NCBI RefSeq assembly: GCF_014648995.1
Contig: NZ_BMSE01000006.1
Coordinates: forward strand, 186,001-250,000
Source: Streptomyces massasporeus
Lineage (GTDB): Bacteria; Actinomycetota; Actinomycetes; Streptomycetales; Streptomycetaceae
DNA length: 64,000 nt
Direction of reading: 5' to 3'
Shown here: positions 8,788-17,387 of the stretch, piece after piece
Layout: the number at the start of each line of letters is the position of its first letter
Numbering within the stretch: the first letter of the stretch is position 1
Position numbers and translations under genes: made by a program
Notes under the pieces: model-generated
The model's input: only the letters and a program-made list of their open reading frames with translations
What the model was told of the DNA's origin: nothing
Database searches by the model: none

Positions 8788-9867
8788 CTACAGCTCCTTG
8801 CGGAACCCTTCCGACACCTTCAGGAAGATGTCGTTCGCCTCGGCCTCCCCGACCGTCACCCGCACACCCTCGCCCGGGAACGGCCGGATCACCACACCCG
8901 CCTGCTCGCACGCCTGCGCGAACGCGACCGTGCGCTCCCCCAGCCGCAGCCACACGAAGTTGGCCTGGGTCTCGGGCACCGTCCAGCCCTGCGAGCGCAG
9001 CCCGTCGACCACGCGCGTGCGCTCGCACACCAGCGAGCCGACCCGGCCGAACAGTTCGTCCTCGGCCCGCAGTGAGGCGATCGCCGCCTCCTGCGCGAGC
9101 TGGCTCACGCCGAACGGCACCGCCGTCTTGCGCAGCGCCGCGGCCACCGGTTCGTGGGCGATGGCGAAACCGACGCGCAGGCCGGCGAGGCCGTACGCCT
9201 TGGAGAAGGTCCGCAGGACGCAGACGTTGGGCCGGTCGCGGTAGATCTCACGGCCGTCCGGCACCTCGGGGTCGCGGATGAACTCGCGGTAGGCCTCGTC
9301 GAGGACCACCAGCACATCGCTCGGGACCCGGTCGAGGAAGCGCTCCAGCTCCGCCCGCCGTACCACCGTGCCGGTCGGGTTGTTGGGGTTGCAGACGAAG
9401 ATCAGGCGCGTGCGGTCGGTGATCGCGTCTGCCATCGCGTCGAGGTCGTGCACATCCCCGGGCGTCAGCGGCACCTGGACCGACGTCGCGCCGCTGATCT
9501 GCGTGATGATCGGGTACGCCTCGAAGGACCGCCAGGCGTACATGACCTCGTCACCGGGGCCTGCGGTGGCCTGGATCAGCTGCTGGGCGACGCCGACCGA
9601 ACCGGTGCCGGTGGCCAGATGGGAGAGGGGCACTCCGAACCGCTCGGACAGCTCGTTCATCAGCCCCGTGCAGGCCATGTCCGGGTAGCGGTTGAAGTTG
9701 CCGGCCGCCGCCGTCACGCTCTCCATCACGCCCGGCAGCGGCGGATACGGGTTCTCGTTGGAGGACAGCTTGTAGGCCACCGGACCACCTGCCGCGGCGG
9801 GCTTGCCCGGTTTGTAGGTGGGGATCCCCTCCAGCTCGGCGCGCAGCTTGGGGCTCGTCTCGCTCAC
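8788..9867 (-). CDS. hisC: Histidinol-phosphate / aromatic amino-acid aminotransferase
   Basis: 359-residue class II PLP aminotransferase of the HisC/Pat family, which interconverts histidinol phosphate or phenylpyruvate-type keto acids with glutamate. The PLP lysine is Lys223 (TFSKAYGLAGLRVG); the cofactor-binding CNPNNPTGT and VVLDEAYREF motifs are intact. I chose the GTG at 9867 because GAGGAGG lies at the right distance upstream; a longer frame reaches 9918 without an SD. It stands alone, away from a his operon, so it is probably the second HisC-like enzyme (often called Pat) rather than the histidine-pathway one. Confidence 0.87.
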   Translation of the reverse strand: MSETSPKLRAELEGIPTYKPGKPAAAGGPVAYKLSSNENPYPPLPGVMESVTAAAGNFNRYPDMACTGLMNELSERFGVPLSHLATGTGSVGVAQQLIQATAGPGDEVMYAWRSFEAYPIITQISGATSVQVPLTPGDVHDLDAMADAITDRTRLIFVCNPNNPTGTVVRRAELERFLDRVPSDVLVVLDEAYREFIRDPEVPDGREIYRDRPNVCVLRTFSKAYGLAGLRVGFAIAHEPVAAALRKTAVPFGVSQLAQEAAIASLRAEDELFGRVGSLVCERTRVVDGLRSQGWTVPETQANFVWLRLGERTVAFAQACEQAGVVIRPFPGEGVRVTVGEAEANDIFLKVSEGFRKEL

Positions 9868-10298
9868 CGCAGTCCTCCTCGTGAAGACCGGCGGCCCATG
9901 ACCGCCGCCGACATCCAATACTGCTCACCTTATGAGGATTCAGCGCCGCTGCGTATAGCCACGACCCAGCGGCCGGCTCCGACCTCGTCCGTCCCACCGG
10001 CATCAGGGGCATCACCACACCAAGGCGTACGAATCCGGGGGCGCGCTGCACATATATCTATGCGCCGGTGGTGCACGCCGTGGCGCGCATCCCCCGTGCA
10101 GGTGAGTTGAGACCTCTTCGCAACATCACCCCCTCGACAGGCCTGTGCGTGCCGACAAGACACGTACTGGCTTGAGAGCGCTCAACACCCTTGGTTTCCC
10201 AAGCAATTGGGGTTAAATGATCATGCAGAAACGTGCCTGTCAACGTGTGCATATGCGTCCGCACTACCCCACCGCAAGAGCCCTACTATCGGCTCGCC
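9868..10298. other. 431-bp divergent promoter region hisC / LacI-type gene
   Basis: No supportable gene. It contains a LacI-type operator candidate at 10172-10185. An AT-richer stretch near 10190-10230 is a likely promoter of the LacI-type gene. Confidence 0.6.
10172..10185. promoter_or_regulatory. Candidate LacI-family operator
   Basis: TTGAGAGCGCTCAA is a near-perfect palindrome with the central CG typical of LacI-family operators. It lies 113 bp upstream of the LacI-type gene, so autoregulation is plausible. Confidence 0.5.
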
Positions 10299-11411
10299 AT
10301 GACAGCAGCAGGGAAGCACCAGGTGAGCCGCGCGGAAACCTCACGGCGAGGCAGTCGGCCGGGTCGGGCCGGCATCAGAGACGTGGCCGCCGCCGCCGGA
10401 GTCTCCATCACGACCGTCTCCGACGCCCTCAACGGCAAGGGTCGGCTCCCGGACACCACCCGGCGCCATGTCCGGGAAGTCGCCGACCGGCTGGGCTACC
10501 GGCCCTCGGCCGCGGCCCGGACCCTTCGTACCGGCAAGTCGGGACTCATCGGCCTGACCGTGACCACGTACGGGGATGAACCTTTCACCTTCACGGAGTT
10601 CGCGTACTTCGCCGAGATGGCGCGGGCCGCCACCTCCGCCGCGCTCGCCCGCGGCTACGCCCTCGTCATCCTGCCCGCGACGTCCCGCCACGACGTGTGG
10701 TCGAACGTCGCCCTGGACGGCACGGTCGTCATCGACCCCTCCGACCAGGACCCGGTCGTCAGCGAACTCGTCCGGCAAGGACTGCCGGTCGTCTCCGACG
10801 GCCGGCCGGCCGGTGCGCTGCCGGTCACGGCCTGGGTCGACAACGACCACGAGGCCGCCGTCCTCGGCATCCTCGACCACCTGGCCGACGCCGGCGCCCG
10901 CCGCATCGGCCTGCTGACCGGCACGACCACGGACACGTACACCCACCTGTCGACCACCGCGTACCTGCGCTGGTGCGAGCGCGTCGGCCAGGATCCGGTG
11001 TACGAGGCCTACCCGGCGCACGATCCCTGCGCGGGCGCCGTCGCCGCCGACCGGCTCCTCGCCCGGCCCGACCGGCCCGACGCGGTCTACGGACTGTTCG
11101 ACCCGAACGGCACCGACCTGCTCGCCGCCGCCCGCCGCTACGGCCTGCGCGTCCCCGAGGACCTGCTGCTGGTCTGCTGCAGCGAGTCCACGGTGTACGC
11201 CAACACAGAGCCGCCCATCACCACGCTCTCCCTGAAACCGCGCCGCATCGGCACGGCGGTGGTCCAGCTCCTCATCGATGCCATCGAGGGAGTGGACTCC
11301 GACCACCCGGTGGAGCAGGTGATACCGACGGAGCTGATCGTGCGCACCTCGTCCCAGCGACGCCCGCCGCGCACGACGGTCAGCCCGCCGCGGTCACCCG
11401 AGGGGACGTAG
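10299..11411 (+). CDS. LacI-family transcriptional regulator
   Basis: 370-residue repressor-type protein. An N-terminal LacI helix-turn-helix (IRDVAAAAGVSITTVSDALNGKG) is followed by the hinge helix RLGYRPSAAARTLRTGKSG. A periplasmic-binding-protein-like ligand domain fills the rest and ends in the usual dimer-interface tail. The ligand cannot be read from the sequence and no sugar operon is adjacent. I start at the ATG at 10299, ahead of the basic leader KHQVSRAETSRR; a frame-open extension to 10233 lacks an SD. Probably autoregulated through the palindrome upstream. Confidence 0.88.
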   Translation: MTAAGKHQVSRAETSRRGSRPGRAGIRDVAAAAGVSITTVSDALNGKGRLPDTTRRHVREVADRLGYRPSAAARTLRTGKSGLIGLTVTTYGDEPFTFTEFAYFAEMARAATSAALARGYALVILPATSRHDVWSNVALDGTVVIDPSDQDPVVSELVRQGLPVVSDGRPAGALPVTAWVDNDHEAAVLGILDHLADAGARRIGLLTGTTTDTYTHLSTTAYLRWCERVGQDPVYEAYPAHDPCAGAVAADRLLARPDRPDAVYGLFDPNGTDLLAAARRYGLRVPEDLLLVCCSESTVYANTEPPITTLSLKPRRIGTAVVQLLIDAIEGVDSDHPVEQVIPTELIVRTSSQRRPPRTTVSPPRSPEGT

Positions 11412-11725
11412 GCCCCCGGGTGCGGTCCTTCAGGCCCGCACCCGAGTCAATGGAAGGTCGTACTCCTGGGGAGAAACAGGGCCGGTCCCCCGGAGAGAAG
11501 GGATCGTTCTCGCGAAGAGAAGAAGAGCGAGGACGGTCACACGGTGGTCAAAGCCCGGCGCAATCGGGGCGAAAGCCGCGGCGAACTGGACTCTTGCTCT
11601 GATTCACCACCCCTGGGTCATCACATGGCGCGATCCGCATTCCTATGATGGGCCCACGACACCCGCGGGCCGCTACGACCAGGCAGTCCGATGCGGTGCA
11701 ATGCGGCGCGATGGTGGAGGGGTCG
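11412..11725. other. 314-bp intergenic region
   Basis: Holds the terminator at 11417-11444 and presumably the promoter of the phosphatase gene. I see no gene. Confidence 0.5.
11417..11444 (+). terminator. Terminator of LacI-type gene
   Basis: 9-bp GC-rich stem (11417-11425 with 11436-11444) and a 10-nt loop, 6 bp after the stop codon. Confidence 0.5.
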
Positions 11726-12799
11726 ATGACTCAGGGGGCCGGTCAGGGACCCGAGGTGGAGCGGACGGCGACGTTGCGCGACTTCCGGGTGCCCGCGTAC
11801 GTCCACGAGGCCGGTCCGCACATTCACAGCGTCCACCCCGGCGAGGTCGCCCCGCCCCCCGAGGAGACCTACCCCGAGGGGTACACGCCGACCCAGCGCG
11901 ACCTTCCCGTCGTCAACCGGGGTGACACTGTCCAGGTGACCGTGGACCCCGAGACCGCCGCCCCGCAGGCCTCCACCGGGCAGGGCCCGCTGTACGTCGT
12001 GGGTGACGTGCACGGCTACCTCGACCAGCTGGTGTCGGCCCTCCAGGAGAAGGGCCTGCTCGACGCCGCCGGCAGCTGGTGCGCAGGCACCGCCCGGCTG
12101 TGGTTCCTCGGCGACTTCACCGACCGCGGCCCCGACGGCATCGGCGTCATCGACCTGGTGATGCGGCTGTCCGCCGAGGCCGCCGCGGCCGGCGGCTACT
12201 GCAAGGCGCTCATGGGCAACCACGAGCTGCTGCTGCTGGGCGCGAAGCGGTTCGGCGACACCCCCGTCAACTCCGGCGCGGGCACCGCCACCTTCCAGGC
12301 GGCCTGGCTGCTCAACGGCGGCCAGAAGACCGACATGGACCGCCTCCAGGACCACCACCTGCAGTGGATGTCCCGCCTGGACGCCGTCGAGGAGGTCGAC
12401 GGCCACCTGCTCGTCCACTCCGACACCACCGCCTACCTCGACTACGGCCGCTCCATCGAAGAGGTCAACGACACCGTCCGCGAGACGATCACCCGCAACG
12501 ACGCGGACGAGGTCTGGGACCTGTTCCGCAAGTTCACCAAGCGGTTCTCCTTCCGCGACGAGGGTGGCGCCGACGCCGTGCGCTCCCTGCTCGATACGTA
12601 CGGCGGCGCCCGCATCGTTCACGGGCACAGCCCGATTCCGTATCTGCTGGGCGAAGTCGGCTCCGAGGACGACGAGGACAACCGCGACCCCGTGATCGAG
12701 GGACCGCACGTCTACGCCGACGGACTCGCCATCGCCATGGACGGCGGCGTGACCATGGCCGGAAAGCTGCTGGTCCAGCAACTGCCGCTGGATACGTGA
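11726..12799 (+). CDS. Calcineurin-type metallophosphatase
   Basis: 357-residue serine/threonine-phosphatase-like metallophosphoesterase. The full dinuclear-metal motif set is present: GDVHGYLDQL, GDFTDRGPDG, GNHELLLL, LLVHSD and VHGHSPIP. An N-terminal segment of about 85 residues, Pro/Glu-rich with no motif, precedes the catalytic domain. The start at 11726 is preferred because GGAGGGG lies just upstream; upstream in-frame ATGs lack an SD. Probably a cytoplasmic protein phosphatase or nucleotide hydrolase; the substrate is not deducible. A monocistronic unit between two hairpins. Confidence 0.85.
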   Translation: MTQGAGQGPEVERTATLRDFRVPAYVHEAGPHIHSVHPGEVAPPPEETYPEGYTPTQRDLPVVNRGDTVQVTVDPETAAPQASTGQGPLYVVGDVHGYLDQLVSALQEKGLLDAAGSWCAGTARLWFLGDFTDRGPDGIGVIDLVMRLSAEAAAAGGYCKALMGNHELLLLGAKRFGDTPVNSGAGTATFQAAWLLNGGQKTDMDRLQDHHLQWMSRLDAVEEVDGHLLVHSDTTAYLDYGRSIEEVNDTVRETITRNDADEVWDLFRKFTKRFSFRDEGGADAVRSLLDTYGGARIVHGHSPIPYLLGEVGSEDDEDNRDPVIEGPHVYADGLAIAMDGGVTMAGKLLVQQLPLDT

Positions 12800-12819
12800 A
12801 CGTTCACCGGGCAGGCGCT

Positions 12820-12837
12820 CCCGGTCGGAGGACCGGG
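12820..12837 (+). terminator. Possible terminator of phosphatase gene
   Basis: 7-bp perfect stem (cccggtc/gaccggg) and tetraloop, 20 bp after the stop codon. Confidence 0.4.
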
Positions 12838-12988
12838 CCGGTGAGGGGCCAATTTCGGTAAACCCCCTGTCACCGCATACCGTCGCCGCTCTACCATCGG
12901 CTTATCCGTAGCAGGCTCCCCTCCGTTTCTGCCCGACGGCTCGTCAGCATGCCGAGCCCCAAGCCCTACGGAGCATCGGGGGATGCAC

Positions 12989-13849
12989 ATGAACAGCGTT
13001 CCGCAGCACCTGCTGAGCGAGGACCGCCAGGAATACGAGCGGATCCTCGATGAGGCGCTGCGCTCCGCACCACACCGTCCGGAACTGGCCGCTGTAGGAC
13101 AGCGCCTCAACCCCGAACAGCTGCGCACCATGGCGCTGAACGCCACCGCACTCATCACGGCAGCCGCGTCGACCGAGTACCAGCACTACGTCAAGGTCCG
13201 CGACGAACTGCGTCAACCGGCGTCGGCCGGATCACCGGCCCTGCGTGAATCCGGTTCCTCCGAACCGGGTACGGGCGCCTCGGGGCTCGCCGCGACCGTG
13301 GGAGGGGTCGCCGAGACCGCCGGCGCGGGCGCCGTCGCCGTCGTCGCCGTGCTCGCACCCGTCCTGGCCGGAACCGCCGCGGCGATCTTCCTGCTCGTCG
13401 GCTACATCCTGCGGATGCTCGACCCCGAGCAGGGGTTCGCCCGGACCATGCTCACCACGGGCTGGGTGTTCGGCGCGGTGACCGCGGTCGCGATCCTCGT
13501 CGCCGCCGTGGGGCTGCTGCTCACCGCCCTGCGCAACAAGCCCACGGCCGAAGGCGGGTCGTACGGCGAACTGCGGGGCGAGGTGGCCCAGGCCAAGGAG
13601 GCCTGGCACGAGGCCCTGCTGGAACGCGGCATCCTGCCCTTCCTGCGGGAGGCACTCGTCGACCCCGGCGCGGCCGCCGCGCTGCACCACACGCCGTCGT
13701 CGACGCCGGTCAGCCGCATGCCCCACCTCGGCTACGACCGCCCGGGATTCACCAGCCCGGACGACGGCGACCGCGGCTCACGCCCCAGCTTCAGCAGTCC
13801 GGACTACAGCAGCCCGGACTTCGGAGGTCCGGAGCACCAGCCGGAGTAG
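12989..13849 (+). CDS. Conserved two-TM membrane protein of unknown function
   Basis: 286-residue protein I cannot assign to a named family. The N-terminal ~70 residues are soluble and helical, then comes a Gly/Ser-rich linker. Two strongly hydrophobic segments follow (about residues 112-140 and 153-175), separated by LRMLDPEQGFARTM. A charged stretch and a Ser/Pro/Asp/Gly-rich C-terminal tail with repeated SSPDYSSPDF-like motifs end the protein. A GGGGG stretch 5 nt upstream favours the second of two adjacent ATGs. It ends just before the hairpin that terminates the displaced thiC tail on the other strand, so before island insertion it was probably the convergent neighbour of thiC. Confidence 0.65.
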   Translation: MNSVPQHLLSEDRQEYERILDEALRSAPHRPELAAVGQRLNPEQLRTMALNATALITAAASTEYQHYVKVRDELRQPASAGSPALRESGSSEPGTGASGLAATVGGVAETAGAGAVAVVAVLAPVLAGTAAAIFLLVGYILRMLDPEQGFARTMLTTGWVFGAVTAVAILVAAVGLLLTALRNKPTAEGGSYGELRGEVAQAKEAWHEALLERGILPFLREALVDPGAAAALHHTPSSTPVSRMPHLGYDRPGFTSPDDGDRGSRPSFSSPDYSSPDFGGPEHQPE

Positions 13850-13924
13850 CACCCGTCGAGCCCGTCCGAGGGGGCGCATCCGAGTGGGCCGACCCGAGCG
13901 TGGGCGGACCCGAGTGGACGGACC

Positions 13925-13959
13925 CACAGGCCGGGGGACCAACGGCCCCCGAGCCTGTG
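13925..13959. terminator. Terminator, ancestral thiC 3' end
   Basis: Strong hairpin: a 7-bp outer stem (cacaggc/gcctgtg), one bulge, a 6-bp inner stem and an 8-nt loop. On the minus strand it starts 11 bp after the stop codon of the displaced thiC tail. It also serves the convergent membrane-protein gene. Confidence 0.65.
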
Positions 13960-13969
13960 CGCGGCCGGG

Positions 13970-14101
13970 TCAGTCCGCGATGGGCAGGTACACACGGTTC
14001 CCGCTCGCCGCGAACTCCTTCGACTTCAGGGCCATGCCCTCCTCGATCTCGTTCCGGGTGCCGCCGTGTTCACGACGGATGTCCTGCGAGATCTTCATGC
14101 T
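13970..14101 (-). pseudogene. thiC: Displaced 3' end of thiC (C-terminal 43 codons)
   Basis: The minus strand encodes SMKISQDIRREHGG, then EEGMALKSKEFAASGNRVYLPIAD and a stop. This is a near-copy of the C-terminus of ThiC, whose intact copy at 17388-19190 ends KSKEFAASGNRVYLPIAE. Nothing upstream of SMKI resembles ThiC: similarity to the intact gene ends just after ATCTTCATGCT (14091-14101). By recollection, MKISQDIRREHG is the usual Streptomyces ThiC ending, whereas the tail of the intact gene is unusual. This fragment is therefore likely the original chromosomal 3' end, with its terminator, left behind when an element integrated into thiC. Not expected to be translated. Confidence 0.85.
14091..14101. 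other. Putative attachment-site core, left end
   Basis: ATCTTCATGCT, identical to 17527-17537, marks the point where the two thiC tails stop resembling each other. Inferred crossover region of the integrated element; the true core may be longer and imperfect. Confidence 0.55.
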
Positions 14102-14296
14102 CGACGACATCAGACACGAGTCACATGTGGCGATGAGGCGGTTGGGTCGCGCATCTCTCGAGCATCGCAACAACGGCCGTTGGGCACGGCTGATCGGCGC
14201 TTTGGACTTCATCCTGGCGATCCGGTTCCTGAGCGTCGAGTCGCCGCTACCCTGAGCACATTACGGGGAAGCGATACAGGTCGAAAACGGTGGGAT

Positions 14297-14653
14297 ATGC
14301 GCATCCGAGTGTTAGCCGAGGGCGATGAACAGGCGCTGACGGATCTTCGTTCATGGCTAAGCCGTGACCCGGAGGCAGCCGGGCTTCCGGTTGAGCCGAT
14401 GACCGGCGATGGGCCGACCATGGGGGTGCTGGAAGCACTGGATGTGGTTCTCGGCAACGCCACGAACATTGCGAGCTTTGCCGTGGCCTACGCCACGTGG
14501 CGCACCACAAGGCCAACAGGGCCGACCAGCGGTGCGCGGACCATGGTCCATGGGAACAGCACGGTCGACATCGGCCATCTGTCCCCGGAAGAACTGGCTG
14601 ATCTGCTGCGCCGTTTGGACGGTGACAGCTCCGACTCCGGAACGTCGGAATGA
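14297..14653 (+). CDS. EACC1-domain protein (effector-associated constant component 1)
   Basis: 118-residue protein that looks like the EACC1 domain. It has an N-terminal beta strand MRIRVLAEGDE, a helix LTDLRSWLSRDPEAAG, then GDGPTMGVLEALDVVLGNATNIASFAVAYATWRTTR, a short strand-rich part and the C-terminal helix LSPEELADLLRRLDG. Work from the Aravind group defined EACC1 as an invariant partner encoded beside variable effectors (caspases, trypsins, STAND proteins) in predicted bacterial conflict systems. The stop overlaps the next gene's start by 4 bp (ATGA), implying translational coupling. Codon 6 is TTA (14312-14314), the rare leucine codon read by bldA tRNA. Its own function is unknown; a regulatory or adaptor role is inferred. 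Confidence 0.8.
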   Translation: MRIRVLAEGDEQALTDLRSWLSRDPEAAGLPVEPMTGDGPTMGVLEALDVVLGNATNIASFAVAYATWRTTRPTGPTSGARTMVHGNSTVDIGHLSPEELADLLRRLDGDSSDSGTSE

Positions 14654-17112
14654 CGCTGGACCAATCCGGATCCCGCGCCGTGCTGTTCGGCGTCCATGCC
14701 TACCAGCATCTTGCCAACCTGGACGGGGTACGCCACAACGTACCTGCCCTGCGGGATCTACTGATCGCGGATGACGCGGGCGGTTTTTCCGGCGAACACT
14801 GTGTGGCGGTGCCTGCCAACAGCACACCGCAGGATCTGCTGGACGCCGTGCAGGACGCTGCGGACCACGCGCGTGAACTGCTGGTCGTGTACTACGCCGG
14901 CCATGGGCACTTCGGCCGTGACGGCCGAAGCCTGTTGCTGGGCACCGAAGCTTCGCGGTCGGACCGGCCACACCGCTCGGTGGCTTATGACGAGATACGG
15001 GCCATCGTGGCCCACTCCCCAGCCCGGCACAAGGTCGTCATCGTGGACTGCTGTTTCAGCGGTGCTGCTCTGCACATGGACGGGCAGCCAGGCAGTATGG
15101 CCTCGCCGGATTTCGAGATCAGCGGCGCCTGCGTGTTGACTTCGGCCGCCGAAACCGAGCGCTCCTTGTGTCTGCCCGACGGAAGCCTCTTCACACGGGA
15201 ACTGATCCACATCCTTCGCGACGGCCTAGACGGCGAAATGTCCGACGGACGACGCGGAGAGCACTTGTCTGCGCTCACCATGGCCGACATCCACGAGGCC
15301 CTATGTGGGCGACTAGCGCGTCGTACGGTAGAGGGCCATCAGGTGCCAGTGCCCCGGATGAGCACCCGTGACAGCGGCCACCGCATCCCTCTTGCCGCCA
15401 ACCGCGCTCACACCCCACACACCCCAGGCCACACCACCCGCGCCCCTGTGCACACCGTCTATCCGACCAGCCGGTACTTCACCGGCCGCCAAGATCAGAT
15501 CGCGGCACTGGAGCAAATGGCAGGGCAGCCCGCCGCTTTGTGCGTCGTGCACGGGCGCGGCGGCCAGGGCAAAACCGAGCTGCTCCGGGCCGCAGCCGCC
15601 CGCATGGCGCGTCATTACCCCGGCGGCTGTCTGGAGGTCGACCTGCGCGGCTGGACACCCAACGAGCAACCCCGTGACCCTCACATGGTCATCGCCGAGC
15701 AACTCCATCACATGGGTTACGGCCCCGAGCACATCCCCGCAGACGTGACTGCACGCACCGAAACCTGGCGCCTGTTCCTGAAACACCGTCCCGTACTGCT
15801 CCTGCTGGACAACGCCCGCGACGCCAGGCAACTGGGCCCTCTACTGCCCTCCGCCGACTCACCCTGCATGGTCGTGATCTCCAGTCGCTCCGAACTGCCC
15901 GAGCTGAACGCCCACTGGCGTTGCGAACTGCCACCGCTGCCTGCCGACGATTGCATCGCCGCCTGGCACAAGATGGGCATTCCCCAAGACACGAGCCATC
16001 TCGGTGAGATTGCCGAGCGCATCAACCACAAGCCCCTGGCATTGGGCCCGATCGGCACCTCCCTGCTGCGCGGCGCCTCCCCAGCCGCTGTCCTTGCCTC
16101 CCTGACCGGCCCAGACCGCTACGCTGCCTTCCCCAGCCTCGATGACGCCGAACGCGCCGCCTTCACCGCGGCCTACACGGCTCTCGACGCCGACCTACGT
16201 AGCCTGATCCATCACTGCGCCTGGCACCCAGGCCCCGATTTCAGCCCCGGCTCCCTGGCAGCCATGGCTCAGCGCCCCGAACATGAAGTAGAGGTCCGGC
16301 TGACGGAGATCGAACAACTGCTGATCCGCAAGAATGGCCGCTACAGCCTCCACGACCTCAGCCTCACGTACGCCCACAAGACAGCTGCGCACCACGCTAC
16401 GCAAGGCGAGGAACGCGCCAGCAGGCAGCGTCTCTATGACCATCTGCACACTGGACTCGATCTGGCTGTGGATGCATTCAACGGGGCTGACTGTGACCAG
16501 AAAATACGCCGCCCGCGCCAGTGGCTCCACACACACGCACAGGAACTCCAGGCCGCCGCACGCACAGCCCTCACAGACAACTGGCCGGGAACCCCCGAGT
16601 TCCTATGGGCTCTCGGCACGTCTCTTTACCTCGACGACCGGTACATCGAAGCCGAGCAACTCTTCCAGGCCGTCCTTACCACCACAGCCCCCGAATCGGT
16701 TAGCCATGCGGACGCCACCTGCCGCGTGGGCGACATCCACCAGGTGCAGGGCCGGTACGACGAGGCAGCCACCGCCTACCAGACCGCCCTGACCATCTAC
16801 AAGAGCATCGGCGACCGCCTCGGCCAAGCCGATGCCACCCAGGGCCTGGGCGACATCCACCAGGCGCAGGGCCGGTACGACGAAGCAGCCACCGCCTACC
16901 AGACCGCCCTGACCATCTACGAAAGCATCGGCAACCGCCGCGGCCAAGCCAACGCCACCAAAGGCCTAGGCGACATCCACCAAGCACAAGACCAGTACGA
17001 CGAGGCCAACGAAAACTTCCGCGCAGCAAGGGACCTATACGCCGAGATAGGCATGACTCAGTGGGCCACTCTCAGTCAGCAGGCTCTCGATGAGCTCGGT
17101 CTCGACGCATAG
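14650..17112 (+). CDS. Caspase-like protease / STAND NTPase / TPR conflict effector
   Basis: 820-residue three-part protein. Residues about 7-245 are a caspase-like (C14) peptidase: His85 in YYAGHGHFG and Cys135 in VDCCFSG form the dyad. Residues about 272-500 are a STAND/NB-ARC-type ATPase: Walker A GRGGQGKT (302-309), Walker B VLLLLDNA (Asp387), an Arg at ISSRSE (413) and the KPL motif (461-463). A winged-helix-like part follows, with TPR repeats from about 660, three of them successive 40-residue units. The family logic is a TPR sensor that recognises a trigger, NTP-driven oligomerisation, and protease activation leading to cell death or arrest; the trigger and target are unknown. It is coupled to EACC1 by ATGA overlap. 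Codon use looks less GC-biased than in the flanking genes, consistent with acquisition. Confidence 0.9.
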   Translation: MTLDQSGSRAVLFGVHAYQHLANLDGVRHNVPALRDLLIADDAGGFSGEHCVAVPANSTPQDLLDAVQDAADHARELLVVYYAGHGHFGRDGRSLLLGTEASRSDRPHRSVAYDEIRAIVAHSPARHKVVIVDCCFSGAALHMDGQPGSMASPDFEISGACVLTSAAETERSLCLPDGSLFTRELIHILRDGLDGEMSDGRRGEHLSALTMADIHEALCGRLARRTVEGHQVPVPRMSTRDSGHRIPLAANRAHTPHTPGHTTRAPVHTVYPTSRYFTGRQDQIAALEQMAGQPAALCVVHGRGGQGKTELLRAAAARMARHYPGGCLEVDLRGWTPNEQPRDPHMVIAEQLHHMGYGPEHIPADVTARTETWRLFLKHRPVLLLLDNARDARQLGPLLPSADSPCMVVISSRSELPELNAHWRCELPPLPADDCIAAWHKMGIPQDTSHLGEIAERINHKPLALGPIGTSLLRGASPAAVLASLTGPDRYAAFPSLDDAERAAFTAAYTALDADLRSLIHHCAWHPGPDFSPGSLAAMAQRPEHEVEVRLTEIEQLLIRKNGRYSLHDLSLTYAHKTAAHHATQGEERASRQRLYDHLHTGLDLAVDAFNGADCDQKIRRPRQWLHTHAQELQAAARTALTDNWPGTPEFLWALGTSLYLDDRYIEAEQLFQAVLTTTAPESVSHADATCRVGDIHQVQGRYDEAATAYQTALTIYKSIGDRLGQADATQGLGDIHQAQGRYDEAATAYQTALTIYESIGNRRGQANATKGLGDIHQAQDQYDEANENFRAARDLYAEIGMTQWATLSQQALDELGLDA
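16729..17088 (+). repeat. Three 120-bp tandem units encoding TPRs
   Basis: Direct repeats with exact 120-bp period at the 3' end of the effector gene. Each unit encodes a 40-residue TPR starting GDIHQ. By eye, the first two units differ at only about 11 of 120 bases; the third is more diverged. Confidence 0.9.
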
Positions 17113-17134
17113 CTCGCCACACCGCCATAACCGC

Positions 17135-17153
17135 CCGGCATCTATATTGCCGG
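17135..17153 (+). terminator. Possible terminator of the effector gene
   Basis: 6-bp stem CCGGCA/TGCCGG with a 7-nt AT-rich loop, 22 bp after the stop codon. Confidence 0.4.
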
Positions 17154-17387
17154 CCGCTATTACTACAACGGCGCGGGCCTGGCTTTGCCCAGGACGCCGC
17201 GGTACTCGCCAGCAACCGCCTAGGGATCAGGAGCACGCCACAAAGCCTCATTCACGCTCAGTACCTTCGCGCGTCTGGCGTCAAGCCTCGCGACTTCCTC
17301 AGTAGCCCTGTCGCTCCTCCCATGGCCCACGCGACAAAGCACCGTCCCGGGAACCGGAGCCATCCCGGAACGGCGCCTTCCTGCGTG

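Noticed and set aside
14066..14296. In-frame N-terminal extension of the EACC1 protein (77 codons)
   Set aside because: The extension starts inside the thiC remnant and att region, has no domain and no SD; the EACC1 fold begins at MRIRV (14297).
16729..17088. Regular direct repeats, considered as a CRISPR array
   Set aside because: The 120-bp period is coding, units are in frame and encode TPRs; there are no short repeats with unique spacers and no cas genes.
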